Part shown: positions 51,177 to 63,662 of the stretch, in pieces
How the letters are laid out: each line of letters starts with the position of its first letter
Numbering within the stretch: position 1 is the first letter of the stretch
Source of the DNA: Botrytis cinerea B05.10
Lineage: Eukaryota; Ascomycota; Leotiomycetes; Helotiales; Sclerotiniaceae
Direction: 5' to 3'
Length of the DNA: 64,000 bases
Assembly (NCBI RefSeq): GCF_000143535.2
Contig: NC_037314.1
Coordinates: forward strand, 620,001-684,000
Program-made: the position numbers and the translations under genes
Notes under the pieces: generated by a model
The model's input: only the letters and a program-made list of their open reading frames with translations
Told to the model about the DNA's origin: nothing
Databases searched by the model: none

Positions 51177-51474
51177 GATGTGGTCTGTATGAGGAGTAGG
51201 GTGGTGTTATTGATGGTTGAGTAGATAAGTAGATGGGGTTGAGGAAGTACGCTTAAGGCTTCGTAGATTTTGAAGATGGTAATGGGGGAGGGATATATAG
51301 AAATGGCTATCTATCTATATAAGGGGTAAGATTGTGATATTGATGTTGATGTTTTGGGAATATGCATATAGTGTTTCTGTGATTCGAATTCGAATAATCA
51401 TAGAGATCAGAAGGGTATGGAGAGGAAATAAAGAAGTGAGGATGAGAGGATGAGATAAGATGAGATGAGGATGA

Positions 51475-51562
51475 GTATGTATGTATGTATGTATGTATGT
51501 ATGTATGTATGTATGTATGTATGTATGTATGTATGTATGTATGTATGTATGTATGTATGTAT
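51475..51562 (+). repeat. GTAT tetranucleotide microsatellite, 22 copies
   Basis: 88 bases of uninterrupted GTAT units. Its antisense translation gives the repeated IHTY frame, which is not a gene. Confidence 0.92.
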
Positions 51563-52334
51563 ATATGTAGAAGGTTATATTGTGATGTTATTATGAGTGA
51601 GAGAGAAGGAGAAAAGAGAGGGAGAAGATATAACCCTATCAACAAAAAATGATACAAAAAACACATGCTTTCCCGTAAAAGAAGATGATAAATCGCTTCC
51701 GAAATTTCTAGGAGATTACTTCATCTACCTATGTATATACATTAGAGTAGATAACCTAGCAACCGAATAGACACAGCACCCATCCACAAACTTCATAATA
51801 TCCCAGACGAACTCACTCAACTTATTGAATATCTCAAGATCTTAAAGATAGATAGGTGTTATTTGCATAGCAGGTAGTAGGTAGTATTGGGAATATGTAC
51901 GTATATGCCAAAAGCCCTACATCAAACACGCCATGATCCGCTTATCCCGAATCCAGATACGCGAATGCAGACTAGAGTCTAATAATAATAAACCATGGAT
52001 ATGCGAGACTGGATCCTTACAGAATGGCATCTCGGGATTTCCGAAAAGTTCGGTATCGTATGTGAGGATATGTGTACTGGGAGGTGATTTTTTTTTATTG
52101 ATTTTTTTGGTATGGAGGAGGAATGGTCTATGATATGTGGGTGTGGTTCTTGATGGGTGGATGAGGAGGAGTGAATGCTTAAAGTGGTATGATACGGAAG
52201 GATTGATGGAGGTAGAGTAACATTGTAGAAATGAGATGAAATGAGGAAATACTCAAGGTAACTGTGTTGGGGATTTCTTGGGGTTCTTGGGGTTCTTGGA
52301 GAAGGAACATTATGCGCAGGTAGATATGGATGGT

Positions 52335-52368
52335 ATGGATGGATGGATGGATGGATGGATGGATGGAC
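52335..52368 (+). repeat. GGAT tetranucleotide microsatellite
   Basis: About eight GGAT units with a terminal GGAC variant. Confidence 0.85.
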
Positions 52369-53468
52369 GGGATGGATGAATGATAGGCATGTATGGATGA
52401 TAGGTATAGCAAGTAACATCGCAGTACATATAAGAAATTCAGTACCGTTTGTATGCCGCTCCCCTGTCCCCCTTAGATTTAGATACTGAGCCGCATGTTA
52501 CATCACCACTTAGAGACAGTAAACATCTCTCTGGTCTATGAGTAATTCATGCTTCAGCCTCAAAATCCAATTCTCGAATCTCAGGGTCCGTCTTTAAATG
52601 GGCCTAATCGTGATGAACGATTAAATTCACCAGTTGTCCGTCGTTCCTCATAAATGAATGTCTAGTTATCCATTCAACAATCGAGGACGTACTCACGATA
52701 ATTCTGTTGCCTACGTACAATACTACGATACACTCCAAACAACCCAAGAAACCCTACCGCGAAGCATTCTTATAAAAAAGTGTCAAAACCCCTACAAAAT
52801 CTAACACGGAGATATTTTAATCCAAGATATAGTGGATTACATACAACAGAAGAGCCTATAACAGCCCTCCAATTTACGGCTTCATCCTTTCAGGGGTTTA
52901 TCGTGGCGCTGTTTTGTTTTCAATACACGCTAAGAGGTATCGGTGGCCAATTAGATTGAGTGGAGAGACGAAATAGCCCCGATGTTTCCGAAGCTTTTTG
53001 ATCCTGAGGAGTAATTTATTCTCCGCTCGTGGGAGCGATAGGGATATGGTTGTGTGTGTGTGTGTGTGAGTGTGAGTGATAGCATTCCATTGTGTGCAAC
53101 GTATGAAGGGAGTTGGGATGGTCAAGGAAATTGAAATGGATAGCTCGGCCGATGTGGATGCGTAGGGAGGATTAACTGTCCGCGAGAGAGACTCCAGGAT
53201 CGTTCTTTCATTCGAGATTTTGTTCGAGGTTTGTTTATATATTATGTTAAGTATCTTTCTTTGCTTCTTCTCAGCTCAGAGCCTCTTTCTTAATTATCAA
53301 TCTGTCAGGATACGGGTTTTGATACACATTCTTTTGTAGAAGTTCCGCTCGTCGTTGTTGGAATTTGGGTCTGGGGATACTCCTCTTGAATAGTTTCTCT
53401 ACACATTCTCTTGCAGTAAATCATCTTTACTTGTTACATTCTTTTCTACACTGTTGGTTTTCGCCGTC

Positions 53469-55833
53469 ATGCATCTTTCACTCCTTACCATTTTAGCTTC
53501 TTCAAGCTTTATTTCCGCAAGACATCTACCTCTGAACTCTCTTTCATCTGTTCGCAATGCAGGATCTTTTGGTTGGTCTGTCCAGGCCTCTACTTGTCCA
53601 GCAGGCAGCACATCCTGTGGAGATACAGCGGCTGGTGCATGTTGTCCTTCGGGAATGTTTTGTGCTACACCTGCAAATTCGGAGGTTGCTGCTTGCTGTC
53701 CTTTTGGTATGATATCTTTTTTTTCTTTCTTTTTCTGTCTCTAGCCGAGAGCTCGATTGGAATGCAAAAAAAAATCTAATACCCAACAGCGGGAGAATGC
53801 AGAGGTGTGATTGAAGCAGCACCCAAATGTGCAGATGACTCTTGGAATCTTTGGGATGGATTAGATGGAAATGCTTTTTGTTGTGAAGTGGGACTTTTGG
53901 GAGCTTATGATCACATTTCTCACCGCGCGGGAACGTGTGTGGAGACTGTGGTGAAGCCTACTACTTCGGCAGTTTTGGTAAGTGGGAATCATCCTGTGGC
54001 TTGATTTGAATGACAGATATTGATACATTTGTAGAGATCAACTGGAACAGGTTGTGCAACTACATCTTCCGTCGTAGCTACCACGAGCACTATCTCTACT
54101 ACTATTACTTCGGCCCAGAAAACATCTACAGCTGTGTCAGTGAAGAGCACCATTACTTCCAGTGCTACTACTTCTACTCCTGCTTCTACTTCTGCTTCTA
54201 CTTCTGCTTCTGCTTCTACTTCCGGTATTTCATCCTCATTTTCCATTCCTTCATGTTTGATCCATCGGGTACTGATCTTCGTTTAACATGTTAGGCAAAA
54301 TTGTTGATGGAAATTCCTTAGTTGTCGCTGCATATTCCAAGACAGCATCATCAATCAGTTCTAAGGTTACATCAAGTGTAGTTCAACCATCAAAATCTGC
54401 ATCGACATCTGCGGTTGCAACTGTAGCCGCAGCCCCTACGGGAAAACCTGTGTAAGTGTCACATCTAGTCATGTATTAGCAATCTTCTAATATCTTCTTA
54501 GTTTCTTTCACTATATGATAGGAGGAATCAATGATGCTCATTGCGAGCAGGATATCATTGATGCTATTGCATTAGGAGCCGATGCTTTTGCTCTCAATTT
54601 AGCCGTAACATTAGATTCTAGCCATGCATGGGCATTGAACGCTGTCAACTCCCTTTTCAAACACGCTCAAACTCATAACTTCAAACTTTTGTATTTATCA
54701 CCCTTCCCACAAAAAAAGACATCAGCTCACTCTTACCTAGTTTCTCTTTCGATATGACCGGATTTAACTCTCCTTCCCAATTTATCCCAATCCTTAAGAC
54801 ATACATTAAAAACAGCGCATACTATACCTATTCCGGACAGCCCTTCGTCTCGACTTTCAATGGAGGCGCTTCATCTTTTACATTCGGTCAAGGCAGCGTA
54901 AACGACGGTTGGAAAAACGAAGTCCAAGCGGTCATGACAGCAGCCGGTCATCCCATCTATCTAATCCCCGCATTCCAAGACGTGGCCCCCTCTTCTTCCT
55001 TCTTCACCACCAAATACCCAACATTAAACGGAACATTCAATTGGAATTCCTGGCCCACCTATAGCGCTGGCGAAGCACACGTTGACACAAACGAAGACGA
55101 GGTCCTTCAAAAAGCCGCCAAAGCCGCCAAAAAAGGATTCATGATGGGCGTTTCCCCACTCCAATTCAAACACATCGATGGTTCGCAAAACTGGTATCGA
55201 CGCGGCGAAGCGAACCTCGAAGTGCGCTTCGGTCAAGTGCTCTCCCTCCAACCCGATTTCATCGAATTTCAAACATGGAATGATGCTGGTGAATCGCATT
55301 ATATGGGGAATACGTGGCCGGAACCGCTGGTCTCGAATAGTACTCCCGAGGCCCTCTCGAGTATCGAGTATGATCATACGGGATATTGGCAGATTTTGAA
55401 GAGCTTCATCCGGGCGTGGAAGGATGGGAAGACGAGCACTGCGACGATGTATCCGACGAATGGGAAGGATGCCCAAGGGACGTTTTGGCATCATACTTTG
55501 TTAAAGAATGGAGATTGTTCGTCGGATTCTTTGGGGTTGAAGAAACCGGATGGGATTGAGGGCGTGGAGGATAGTGTTACGGCGGTGGTGTTGGTGGCGA
55601 GTGGAGTTACGGGTATGAGTGGGAGTATTAGTGTAGGAGGGAAGGTATTGGGGACGAAGAAATTCGAGGCCGGTTTTAATACGATGGTTGTGACGAATAT
55701 CACGACCGGAGCGGTATCGATGAGTGTTACGGATGCGGCGGGTAAGGTTGTTGTGAGTGGCAAGGGGCCGTTGGAGGTGGTGAATAAGGCGAACTTGTGT
55801 AATTACAACTTCCAGGTTGTGGGGTTGAGTTAG
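53469..55833 (+). CDS. GH71 alpha-1,3-glucanase (mutanase) with N-terminal Cys-rich domain
   Basis: Six exons: 53469-53706, 53790-53977, 54035-54224, 54295-54451, 54502-54690 and 54741-55833, giving 684 aa. A signal peptide (LSLLTILASSSFISA) is followed by a Cys-rich part (CPAGSTSCGD, GACCPSGMFC, ACCPFGAGEC, then FCCEVG), a long Ser/Thr/Ala linker rich in TST repeats, and from about 258 the GH71 domain: VFFHYMIGGINDAH, ALNLAVTLDSSHAW, KLFFSFDMTGF, LIPAFQD, EFQTWNDAGESHY, and a C-terminal beta-rich part to VVGLS. The enzymes cleave alpha-1,3-glucan of fungal walls. Many family members have the catalytic domain first and a C-terminal binding module; here the Cys-rich module is N-terminal and could bind chitin or glucan. 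Each linker exon keeps the frame. Confidence 0.93.
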
Positions 55834-56224
55834 AGAGGTAGAGAGAAGGTGTAGGTAGGAATTTCGAAACAGGCTGGGGTAAGGTGAGGGGTAAAGTGGA
55901 TTTAAGCGAGAGGAGACATTATTTTCATTCATGTATGATTTGGATATCTATCTAGTTATCCCTTTAGAGTTTGTTGTTCTTAGAGTATTGTAAGATTTTA
56001 CGATTGCGCAATTTTTAAACTATTATATATAATTTCCTGCTGCGAACTTTCTGCAATGCTATAACTACTTATTTATTAGAGAGTGTGAAGAAGCCGACCA
56101 GTCGACTCCAAGGGGGGTATCTAAAACCATTTTGTACACTTCATCCATCCACTCACCATTCAATCCAACCCACCAATCTATATACATTACCCATCTCACA
56201 TCTCACATCTCACCCCTCTCCTTC
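55834..56224. other. intergenic between convergent genes
   Basis: About 390 bp of 3' UTR sequence; nothing else recognised. Confidence 0.55.
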
Positions 56225-59200
56225 CTACCCCCTCAACCCCTTAATCCTATCCTTCAAACTAACCTTCTCCTTCTCATCCACCTCAAACCCACTCTTCTCC
56301 ATATCATTAAACCCCGTATTCCCATTCCCATTCCCATTCCCGCTCTCCACCCCACTCCTCCCCTTCCCCCCCACCCACTTCTCCAACCTCATTTTGACCG
56401 CAACAACCGTCGTGCCCGTGGTAAACAAACTCGCGACATTCATCGCAGCCCCAATCAGCACCGAATCCGGCAACTGCACCGTGCACAGACTAATCCTCTG
56501 AATATCCGTAAAGCCCGTCACGAACGCCGCATTGGCGCCCGCGAACAAGAGACTCAACACCACACCCCTCAGAAGCTTCAATTTCTCCACTCCAGGCAGA
56601 AATTTCATCTCCAGCCCAAAAGCCACCATGGTCAAAACCAGGACACCGAACCCGAGGAGCCCGTGGAACGTAGTACCGTGCGATGCGGAGCCGAGCACAA
56701 GGATGCCGAGAACGCTGCCGCCGAGGGAGAGGGGCAGAACGGCGAATATCCAGATGCGGAAACGGGTTTTGGGGGCTGAGGCCCAGATGTGGGGGAGCGA
56801 AAGCATGGTTGCGATTTCGTGGCCCGAGGTGAGGAGGAGGGCGAGGGGGATGGCGAGGAAATAGGCGAGGATGACGAGGAAAGCTGGGTGGGGATGTTAG
56901 TTTTGCATCGGCTTGCGTGTGGGATGAGTGTATGTTTATGAGATGGGAGGAGATGAAGAATCAAAAACAAATAAACAGAAAACATACCATGCGCCACAAT
57001 CAAAATCGTCAACCGAGTAATCCCAATCCCATTCACCGTAATCAGCTGCGTCGCCGGATTGACCAAAAACTCATTCCCCTGACTCTCAATCGTAAACGTC
57101 GCATTGGGTAACATGACTGTATTCCCCCCCGTGGAGGGAATACTCCCGCTCGCTTTCAGGCCTTGGAAAATCTGGACAAAGCCGCCGACGCCCTGACATG
57201 TAAGTGTATCGACACCCTTTTGCAACAGTACATCGAGAGAGGTGACGTTGACGCCGCTGAGAAGCCCGGTGGTGATATCGGAGACGTTGAGTTGCGTGGT
57301 ATCGTCGACTCTCTTGTGAAGGTTGAGTTTGGGGAATGAAGATGTTGGGGGTGCGGATTTACGGATTACAGAGGAAGATCTGTAGGAGCGGGCTCGGATA
57401 GCTGGGGTGGAGAGATTATTTGCAGGTGTTTCTGTGGAGGAGAGAGATGCGGGGGTGGTGGAGTTGTTTCCAAGAGTGCTTGGTGTTAGTGAGCCGTTGG
57501 AAGATAAAGACATGCTCATTCCCAACATTTGCGCAATTAACGTCACACCCTGACCACCCAATCCCTGACCAAAAGATGTTGCGACTCCGCCCGTCGTATC
57601 ATTGAAGTTATCCGATTTGAAGATCGGTACCGCGGCTTGCATCATCACATCAGATGAATTGGCTCCATTAAGAATCGCCTGGAAACCTCCCATATTCGCT
57701 ACACTTTGACCAGCACCATCGACTAGACCTCTCGCGAGACCCTCGGCTGCCTTCGAAACAGACACACCTTTTAGAGCCGACATCATTCCTCCAGAAGAAG
57801 AATTTGACCCTCCACCAAGAAGTGCAGCTGCTTTCGCTTGAAGACGCGAAACGGTACCATTGGCAAGGAAATTACTAGTAAGACCATATGAGAAATCTCT
57901 CGCAACCATTGCTACATCCCCACCCATTGGACTTTGTGCCGTGGAAGGATCCTGCAAGCCCAGACCCACCGCAGCGCCCTGACCAATACCACTACCAGCT
58001 CCTTGCGCTGCTGGGCCCAGCATAGCAGAGATATTAGTCATAGACATGGCACTCATAAGTTTCGATTGCAACGACGAGAGCGTTCCATTCGCGAGGAAGC
58101 TAGTCGTGAGTTGGTATGCAAAATTATGAGCGACTTCTGGCGCGGCAGCATCAGCTCCAGTACCAGGAGCAACAGCCGCATTCGAAAGCCCTAGACCTTG
58201 CGCTGCACCGGCACCCAATCCAGATCCAGCTCCCACGAGAGTAGGTCCAACCATACTGGTAAGATTGGATCCGGACATGGCTTGTGAAGTTAATTTCTTG
58301 ACATCTACGGCGCCAAGAAAGGAACTTGAAAGTGATTTGGTGAATCCATATGCGATTGCATTAACGTCAAGACCCGAGCCTGTGGTATTAGTTCCTGCAG
58401 CTGCAGCGGCAGCTCTCTTGAGCTTCATTCTCATAGTAGTAGCCGAATTCATTGGTAAATCAAGACCTTCTGCAGCACCTTCTCCCAACCCTATAACAAT
58501 GTTAGCATGATCCTACCCAAGGTGTTTAATATTCCGGACTAAAATCCACAGATTAAAATCTTTAAAATAATGAATCCTTTCACATAGTGGAATAGCTTTA
58601 ATCATTATGCTAATCCAGAATGATGAATATGAACAACTGAAAATGTCATTTCCAGCATCTCAAAATCAAGATCAAAATCTCAAACTAGACCGCAGTCTAG
58701 ACCATTGTAGCTACCGATTCAACCGTATAATGAAAAAGAATAAACATACCTTTTCCAGCATTAACAACCGCAGATTGCAGCATTCCACTTGGCAAACCCG
58801 TCATCAATTTCGACATATCGATATTCGAGAAGAGGGACTGAGTAAGACCATTTCCAAGATTACCAGCAATCAAAGGAATGCCCGTCCCATTCGGCGCAAC
58901 GACAGCTGATTTGTTGAGACCCAATCCACTGGCAGTTCCTCCTCCGAGACCCGTGCCGAGAGCTGCAGAAGCGGCTCCTGCACCAGTGAGGAAACTGGAT
59001 GTGTCTAAAGATCCCGTGAGAGCATTTGATGTTCTGTCATACTAATTAGTAAAATGGATTCTGATGAAATTTGGTAGATAGATTCTGTTTAAAGAATACT
59101 TACCCGAATCCTAGATTTGCCGCGATAGCATTGACGCCTGATGGCTTTTCAGCAGTGGTCTGTTTAACTCCATTGTTAATCTTGAGACCAGTGGTAGCAC

Positions 59201-59780
59201 CTCGTCCAACACCATCACCGAGGTACCCTGCCGGCGTGGCCAAAGAATCAGCAGTAACATCAAGAAGTTTCCCACCGAGCGTCTCGAAAATTCCCGTGAG
59301 GCCACCTCCTCCCGAAGCCGCTTTCGCTCCACCAGCACCCGCTGCCCCGCCAGCTCCTCCTGCCGCGCCGCCTGTTAATATTGAAGCAAACCCATCAAAA
59401 AGCCCTCGAGATTTCAAACTGTTCCCGCTCTGGGCTTGATGTGTATCCAGAGCTAACTTATGCAAATCATTGCTAAGAGCTTGTAAAGAGGTAAGATGAT
59501 GCTGTGCGCTTACTGCACCCAGAATATCTGCGGCAGCCTTGAGTACTGATGCAATATCCTCTCCTCCTTGCAACTGTTCAATATCTGCAGTTTCGAGAGA
59601 AGCAATGCTGGAAGAAAACTGTGAAGCAGAGTGATTATCGGTATGAAGATATGACCTAACATGGTATACTCCCCATGGTAATAGAGACAAAGTATTAAGG
59701 AATAGTAATAAGGAAGCAAAAATTACAAAAAGATTTCGCGTCCAGACGCGTTGCTGTGGTATATGATCAACATTCCCCAT
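56225..59780 (-). CDS. membrane protein: glycine-rich internal repeats and b561-like C-terminal membrane domain
   Basis: Four exons: 59104-59780, 58750-59033, 56988-58490 and 56225-56883, giving 1,040 aa. One helix at about 15-37 (FVIFASLLLFLNTLSLLPWGVY) may be a signal anchor. From about 130 to 600 there are five or six repeats of roughly 75-95 residues. Each opens with a variant of GxGLGxGAAxGLGL, then a variable part and a helix like NFAYQLTTSFLANGTLSSLQ. N-glycosylation sequons are frequent, so this part should face outward. After a Ser/Thr-rich stretch and a smaller domain (DVLLQKGVDTLTC) come about five membrane helices starting at IVAHGAFLVILAYFLAIPLAL and with SHGTTFHGLLGFGVLVL. The spacing of AHG and FHGLLG recalls cytochrome b561/ferric-reductase helices, but one haem histidine position seems absent. 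No function is known to me. Confidence 0.85.
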
Positions 59781-61218
59781 GATTAAATAAATGCAATAAA
59801 GATCAAGTCACCATGACTTTCCGAAGAAAGAATAAAAAGCAGAAGGGAAAATAGTTTCCAGAACGGGTGAAAAGGCGAGGATACAAAACCGTGTATTAGA
59901 GGGTTATCCAGGTGAAAAGGTCTGTGTGTTAGTGGCAAGTGATTCACTAGATATTCTCGATGTGCACGTCAAAGTTGGCATCACTCTGCTCTTGGGCAGT
60001 TGTACACGAGTTACTGAACTCTAATTGGAAACAGATGAATGGGCTGCAGTGATGTGCAAAGCAATCATTGTAATATAATTGTCTTGACTAGAAATGCTGT
60101 GACTAGAGCTTGGATGAGGGCTGAAACAAAGATTGTTCAAGGACCAAGGGGGTAAGGGGAACTATATGACATAGAACTCAAATTATGACAGGTTAGCTAA
60201 AAAAAATTGAATGAACAAAATCATCTCATTGGCATGACTATGTATCGAGTTGGTTTCTGCTAAACATTGGGTAAGGGGCAATATTCGTCAGTGTCGCCCA
60301 GAATATGTAGATGAGATCTGCCTTTAGAATACTGATCGATTCTTGCTGCGTTCCCACAAGTTTATAAATTGACGGAAACAGACTTCTATTCCGACCACTC
60401 ATATCAGATATTTCAGCTATTGAAGTTGTTCCAATGCACTCCAGTCATTAACATGTACCCCATCGATTGCCGATCACAACTTGACACAAGTCGAACATTC
60501 TCTTCACAGGCATCGATTCCGTTAATAGTGTCAAAGTTGTATAAAGTTACGACAACATGTAATTGTTTCCTCCATGCGAATGTACTATGTACATTTTTCT
60601 TTCAATTATTGCTTGCAACGTCCCCAGAAGGCTCTCACAACAATGAAAACACAACGAACAAAGCTTGAAATTTAATACGGGAATTGATAGACTCTTTCTT
60701 ATTAGGTGTCTAACAATAACTTGTTTCGATTTATGGAGAAGTACGTGCCCTGGCACGGTTGGATCATGAATCATAATTCGCTTCACCATTTGTTTCATTC
60801 GGGTAGCTAGGTGCACCGCGTTTGGTGACATCTGAAATTTTTGATGCAGGGATTGTTTTCAGAAGCTATTTGAATGCGGGATACGGGTAGTCGTGTCTAC
60901 CGTTGTCCGAGACGGCGATAAGATGTTTTGTGGGCCAGAGGAAAAACAAATGTCGGCATTTGCAATTTTCATTTCCATGAGTGTGTACGTGCTTGCTTGA
61001 AAGTGCGAGCAAGAATTCCGAAGTCCTTACTAGCCGAAGATTTTGCATCGACCCTTATTAGGTGTAAAACATACAGTGGCTGAGGGGAATAATTTGATAT
61101 TACAACGTCTTTCTGTTCTTACATGCTCCCCATTTCTAATGTCATTGACCATAATAAAATTGTAAGGATAGGGTATTGCGTAGATCGATTTGAAAATCTT
61201 TGAAGCTTCTCAAATTGT
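59781..61218. other. 1.4-kb intergenic region, no gene seen
   Basis: Promoter of the repeat membrane protein (divergent side) and 3' region of the Zn2Cys6 gene. Frames are short and lack support. Confidence 0.5.
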
Positions 61219-63662
61219 TTAAGAGCCAGTGAAATAATCTTGAAATGAACCCCACATCTCTGGATTTTGGGGTCCATCGCTACAAACTGTTCCTAAACCA
61301 AATATGAATTCGTTCCAGTGCGGATTTGTATAGCCGTCCGGAATAGGTAGTGGGGATGCCATATTCGTGTCTGAGGGGGTAGAACCCATGGGCATGGGAA
61401 GATCGAAGCCCATTCCCCCGTAAATATTCTGCCCCATTGGGTCAACCTGTCCAATTGTAGAAGATTGACAGTAGTTATTGTTCTCCGACATGATCGGGGA
61501 GCATCCAGCAGCTAGATTGAGAGCTGGGCTGTATGTATTAGGGTTGCGAATTGCCGTTGGAGTTGTTGATGCTTGAGATTCACTGAGACCTCTTTCTCGC
61601 CTTCTTGCTGCTCTTGCTCTTTTCATTAAATTCCTGACTGGTCGCCAAATCATCCCATCTTTTGTATCTGCAACGAATTCACTCCATTTATTGTAGTGAA
61701 ACTCAATGCCCTCCCAAGCTTGATCGGCAAGAGGGCCAGTTGGTTCCGCACAAAGCTCAGCTAAAGCAACCGCAATTACATGCCACGGCACATAACTTTG
61801 AAAGAACCAGAACCATCCCTTTGAAGGTTCATATTGCCATATTTCTTCCGCCAAATTTAGGAATGCCATAGCTGTACGCAAGGATTGTCCTCGAGGAAGC
61901 ACTCGATTTGTAGATTTCCTTCGTTGAAGTGGATATTGTGTCACCAGCCATAACTTGAGCGATAATAGTCGTGATATCCGACAATACCACCACAATCTTG
62001 GATCATTGGGATCAGAACCTGCGAGATAGGTAGAATCGATTTTGTCAGTAAATCCTTTGATCATCTGCTCTTTTTGTTCTGTGGTCAAGACCGGCGCGTC
62101 TAGGCGCGTAGGTACAAAATTCATCCTCAATCCGATCCCGCTGACTGTCATTGTAATGCAAGCAAAGGTCATACTGGTGATCCCTATCCGATCGACCGGT
62201 AGACTTTTTGAGTTTATCATCATATCCTCGTCGTTTATGTTGGCAGGCATCTTTGTATCGAAAGAGCCATCAGTGATCATGGTTTCTGTACCCCGATCTT
62301 CGGAAGCTCTTGTATCAAGTACAATCAATGTCCACCACACTCTCCTTCGCATTTCCAAATCGAAAGGTTGCTGGCTGCCATCTCTGTGGAGCCCGATGCC
62401 ACGGGCAAGGCGGACTGCAAGACCGATAAATGCCCATATAGATCGACTTCGATCATGAGTGCGCATAGCTGCCTGTGAAAGTACATAAACATCATCATCA
62501 TCATCATCATAAAACCATCATCCAAGATGCTTAGAGAGAAACACTTACGATATACGTTATTAAAGCTTGTAAAGTAACAATTTCAACACTATTAAGAAAA
62601 TCTGATTCTTGAAGAGCAATCTCAGTCGCAGTTTTGTACCGTGTTACTAAAATATTTCTTTCTTCATTTAAAAGCTCAAGGCACTCTTCATTTGTCATGC
62701 TCGTCACAGCAGCCAGGTACATAGCAAACACGCTAGCCTCGAGACTTTTGAATTTGTGCCGGCCAGTATTCTCATCGAGTAACTCAGAATTTGGGTTTGT
62801 GAAAAGGTACGTTGTTGGCTTGTGCATAGTGACGACCATCGGATGTACATTTTTGAAATAAATATCGAATAAAACTTTGGTATGGTCGTGGGATGGATAT
62901 GGAATTATGACATTCGAGGAAGTGACCCTGGAATCAAAGACAAACTGTGAAGGAGAGTCATACTTGGATGCTGGCGAAGTTGCAGTGGACCCAGAATTTT
63001 CATCTTCATCGTCACTGGGGCTCTCGATGAGCTGTTTCAATCCATCAATTTCTTCACTTAGTCTTGTCCAAAATCCATCATGAGTGTAAATCGAGTCGTT
63101 CTCTTGGCGTTTAATAAAATCAGCAAATTGATGAGCCATACGACCTGGTACTATTCCAAACTCATGATGGTCTGGAGACGTGAAAGAACGATGAGGTCGC
63201 GGTCCTGATGATGGCGGATTTGACCGAACCTCGTATTCTACCTGACCATCCTCCCCAAGGAGTTTTGAGGCATCAATTCTGCTCACCAAACTTTCGAGAT
63301 GAGAGATTCTTTTTAATAGCTCAGAATCACGAGACTTTGGATTGCTTTGTCTCGGTCTTGGGTTCCGAACACGTGTAGGGAAAATACATTCCGTGCCAGA
63401 TGCCTGATTATATGTTATTCCAAGACACCTTCAAAGGGAGAGAGGGATTGGAGTCTGGAAAACAACTTGCACTCACCTGACATGGGATACACGGGTTTGT
63501 TGTTTTATTGCATCTTATCTTACGTCTCCTACAATTTGTGCAACTAAGCACTTTTGGTGCTGATGCTGATGCTGATGCTGGAGCTGGAGCTGGAGCTGCT
63601 GGGGGTGGAGGTTGGGCGTTTGTGCTACTGGCGGTAGAAACAACGGGACTGTTCGGATTCAT
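61219..63662 (-). CDS. Zn2Cys6 fungal-specific transcription factor
   Basis: Three exons: 63477-63662, 62549-63403 and 61219-62472, giving 764 aa. A Pro/Ala/Ser-rich N-terminus leads to the binuclear zinc cluster C41-C44-C51-C58-C61-C68 (CTNCRRRKIRCNKTTNPCIPC, then GTEC). The first intron falls between the fifth and sixth cysteine. A short helical linker (SELLKRISHLESL) is followed by the fungal_trans middle homology region: FDIYFKNVHPMV, SIWAFIGLAVRLARGIGLHRDG, EMRRRVWWTLIVLD. The tail is Asn/Pro/Met-rich and ends WNEFIFG...GSFQDYFTGS, a possible activation domain. Zn2Cys6 proteins bind CGG-type sites; targets are unknown. The only neighbour is the repeat membrane protein, on the same strand, 1.4 kb away. 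Confidence 0.93.

Noticed and set aside
51307..51666. minus-strand frame with repeated IHTY units
   Set aside because: It is a translation of the GTAT microsatellite with no splice or start context.
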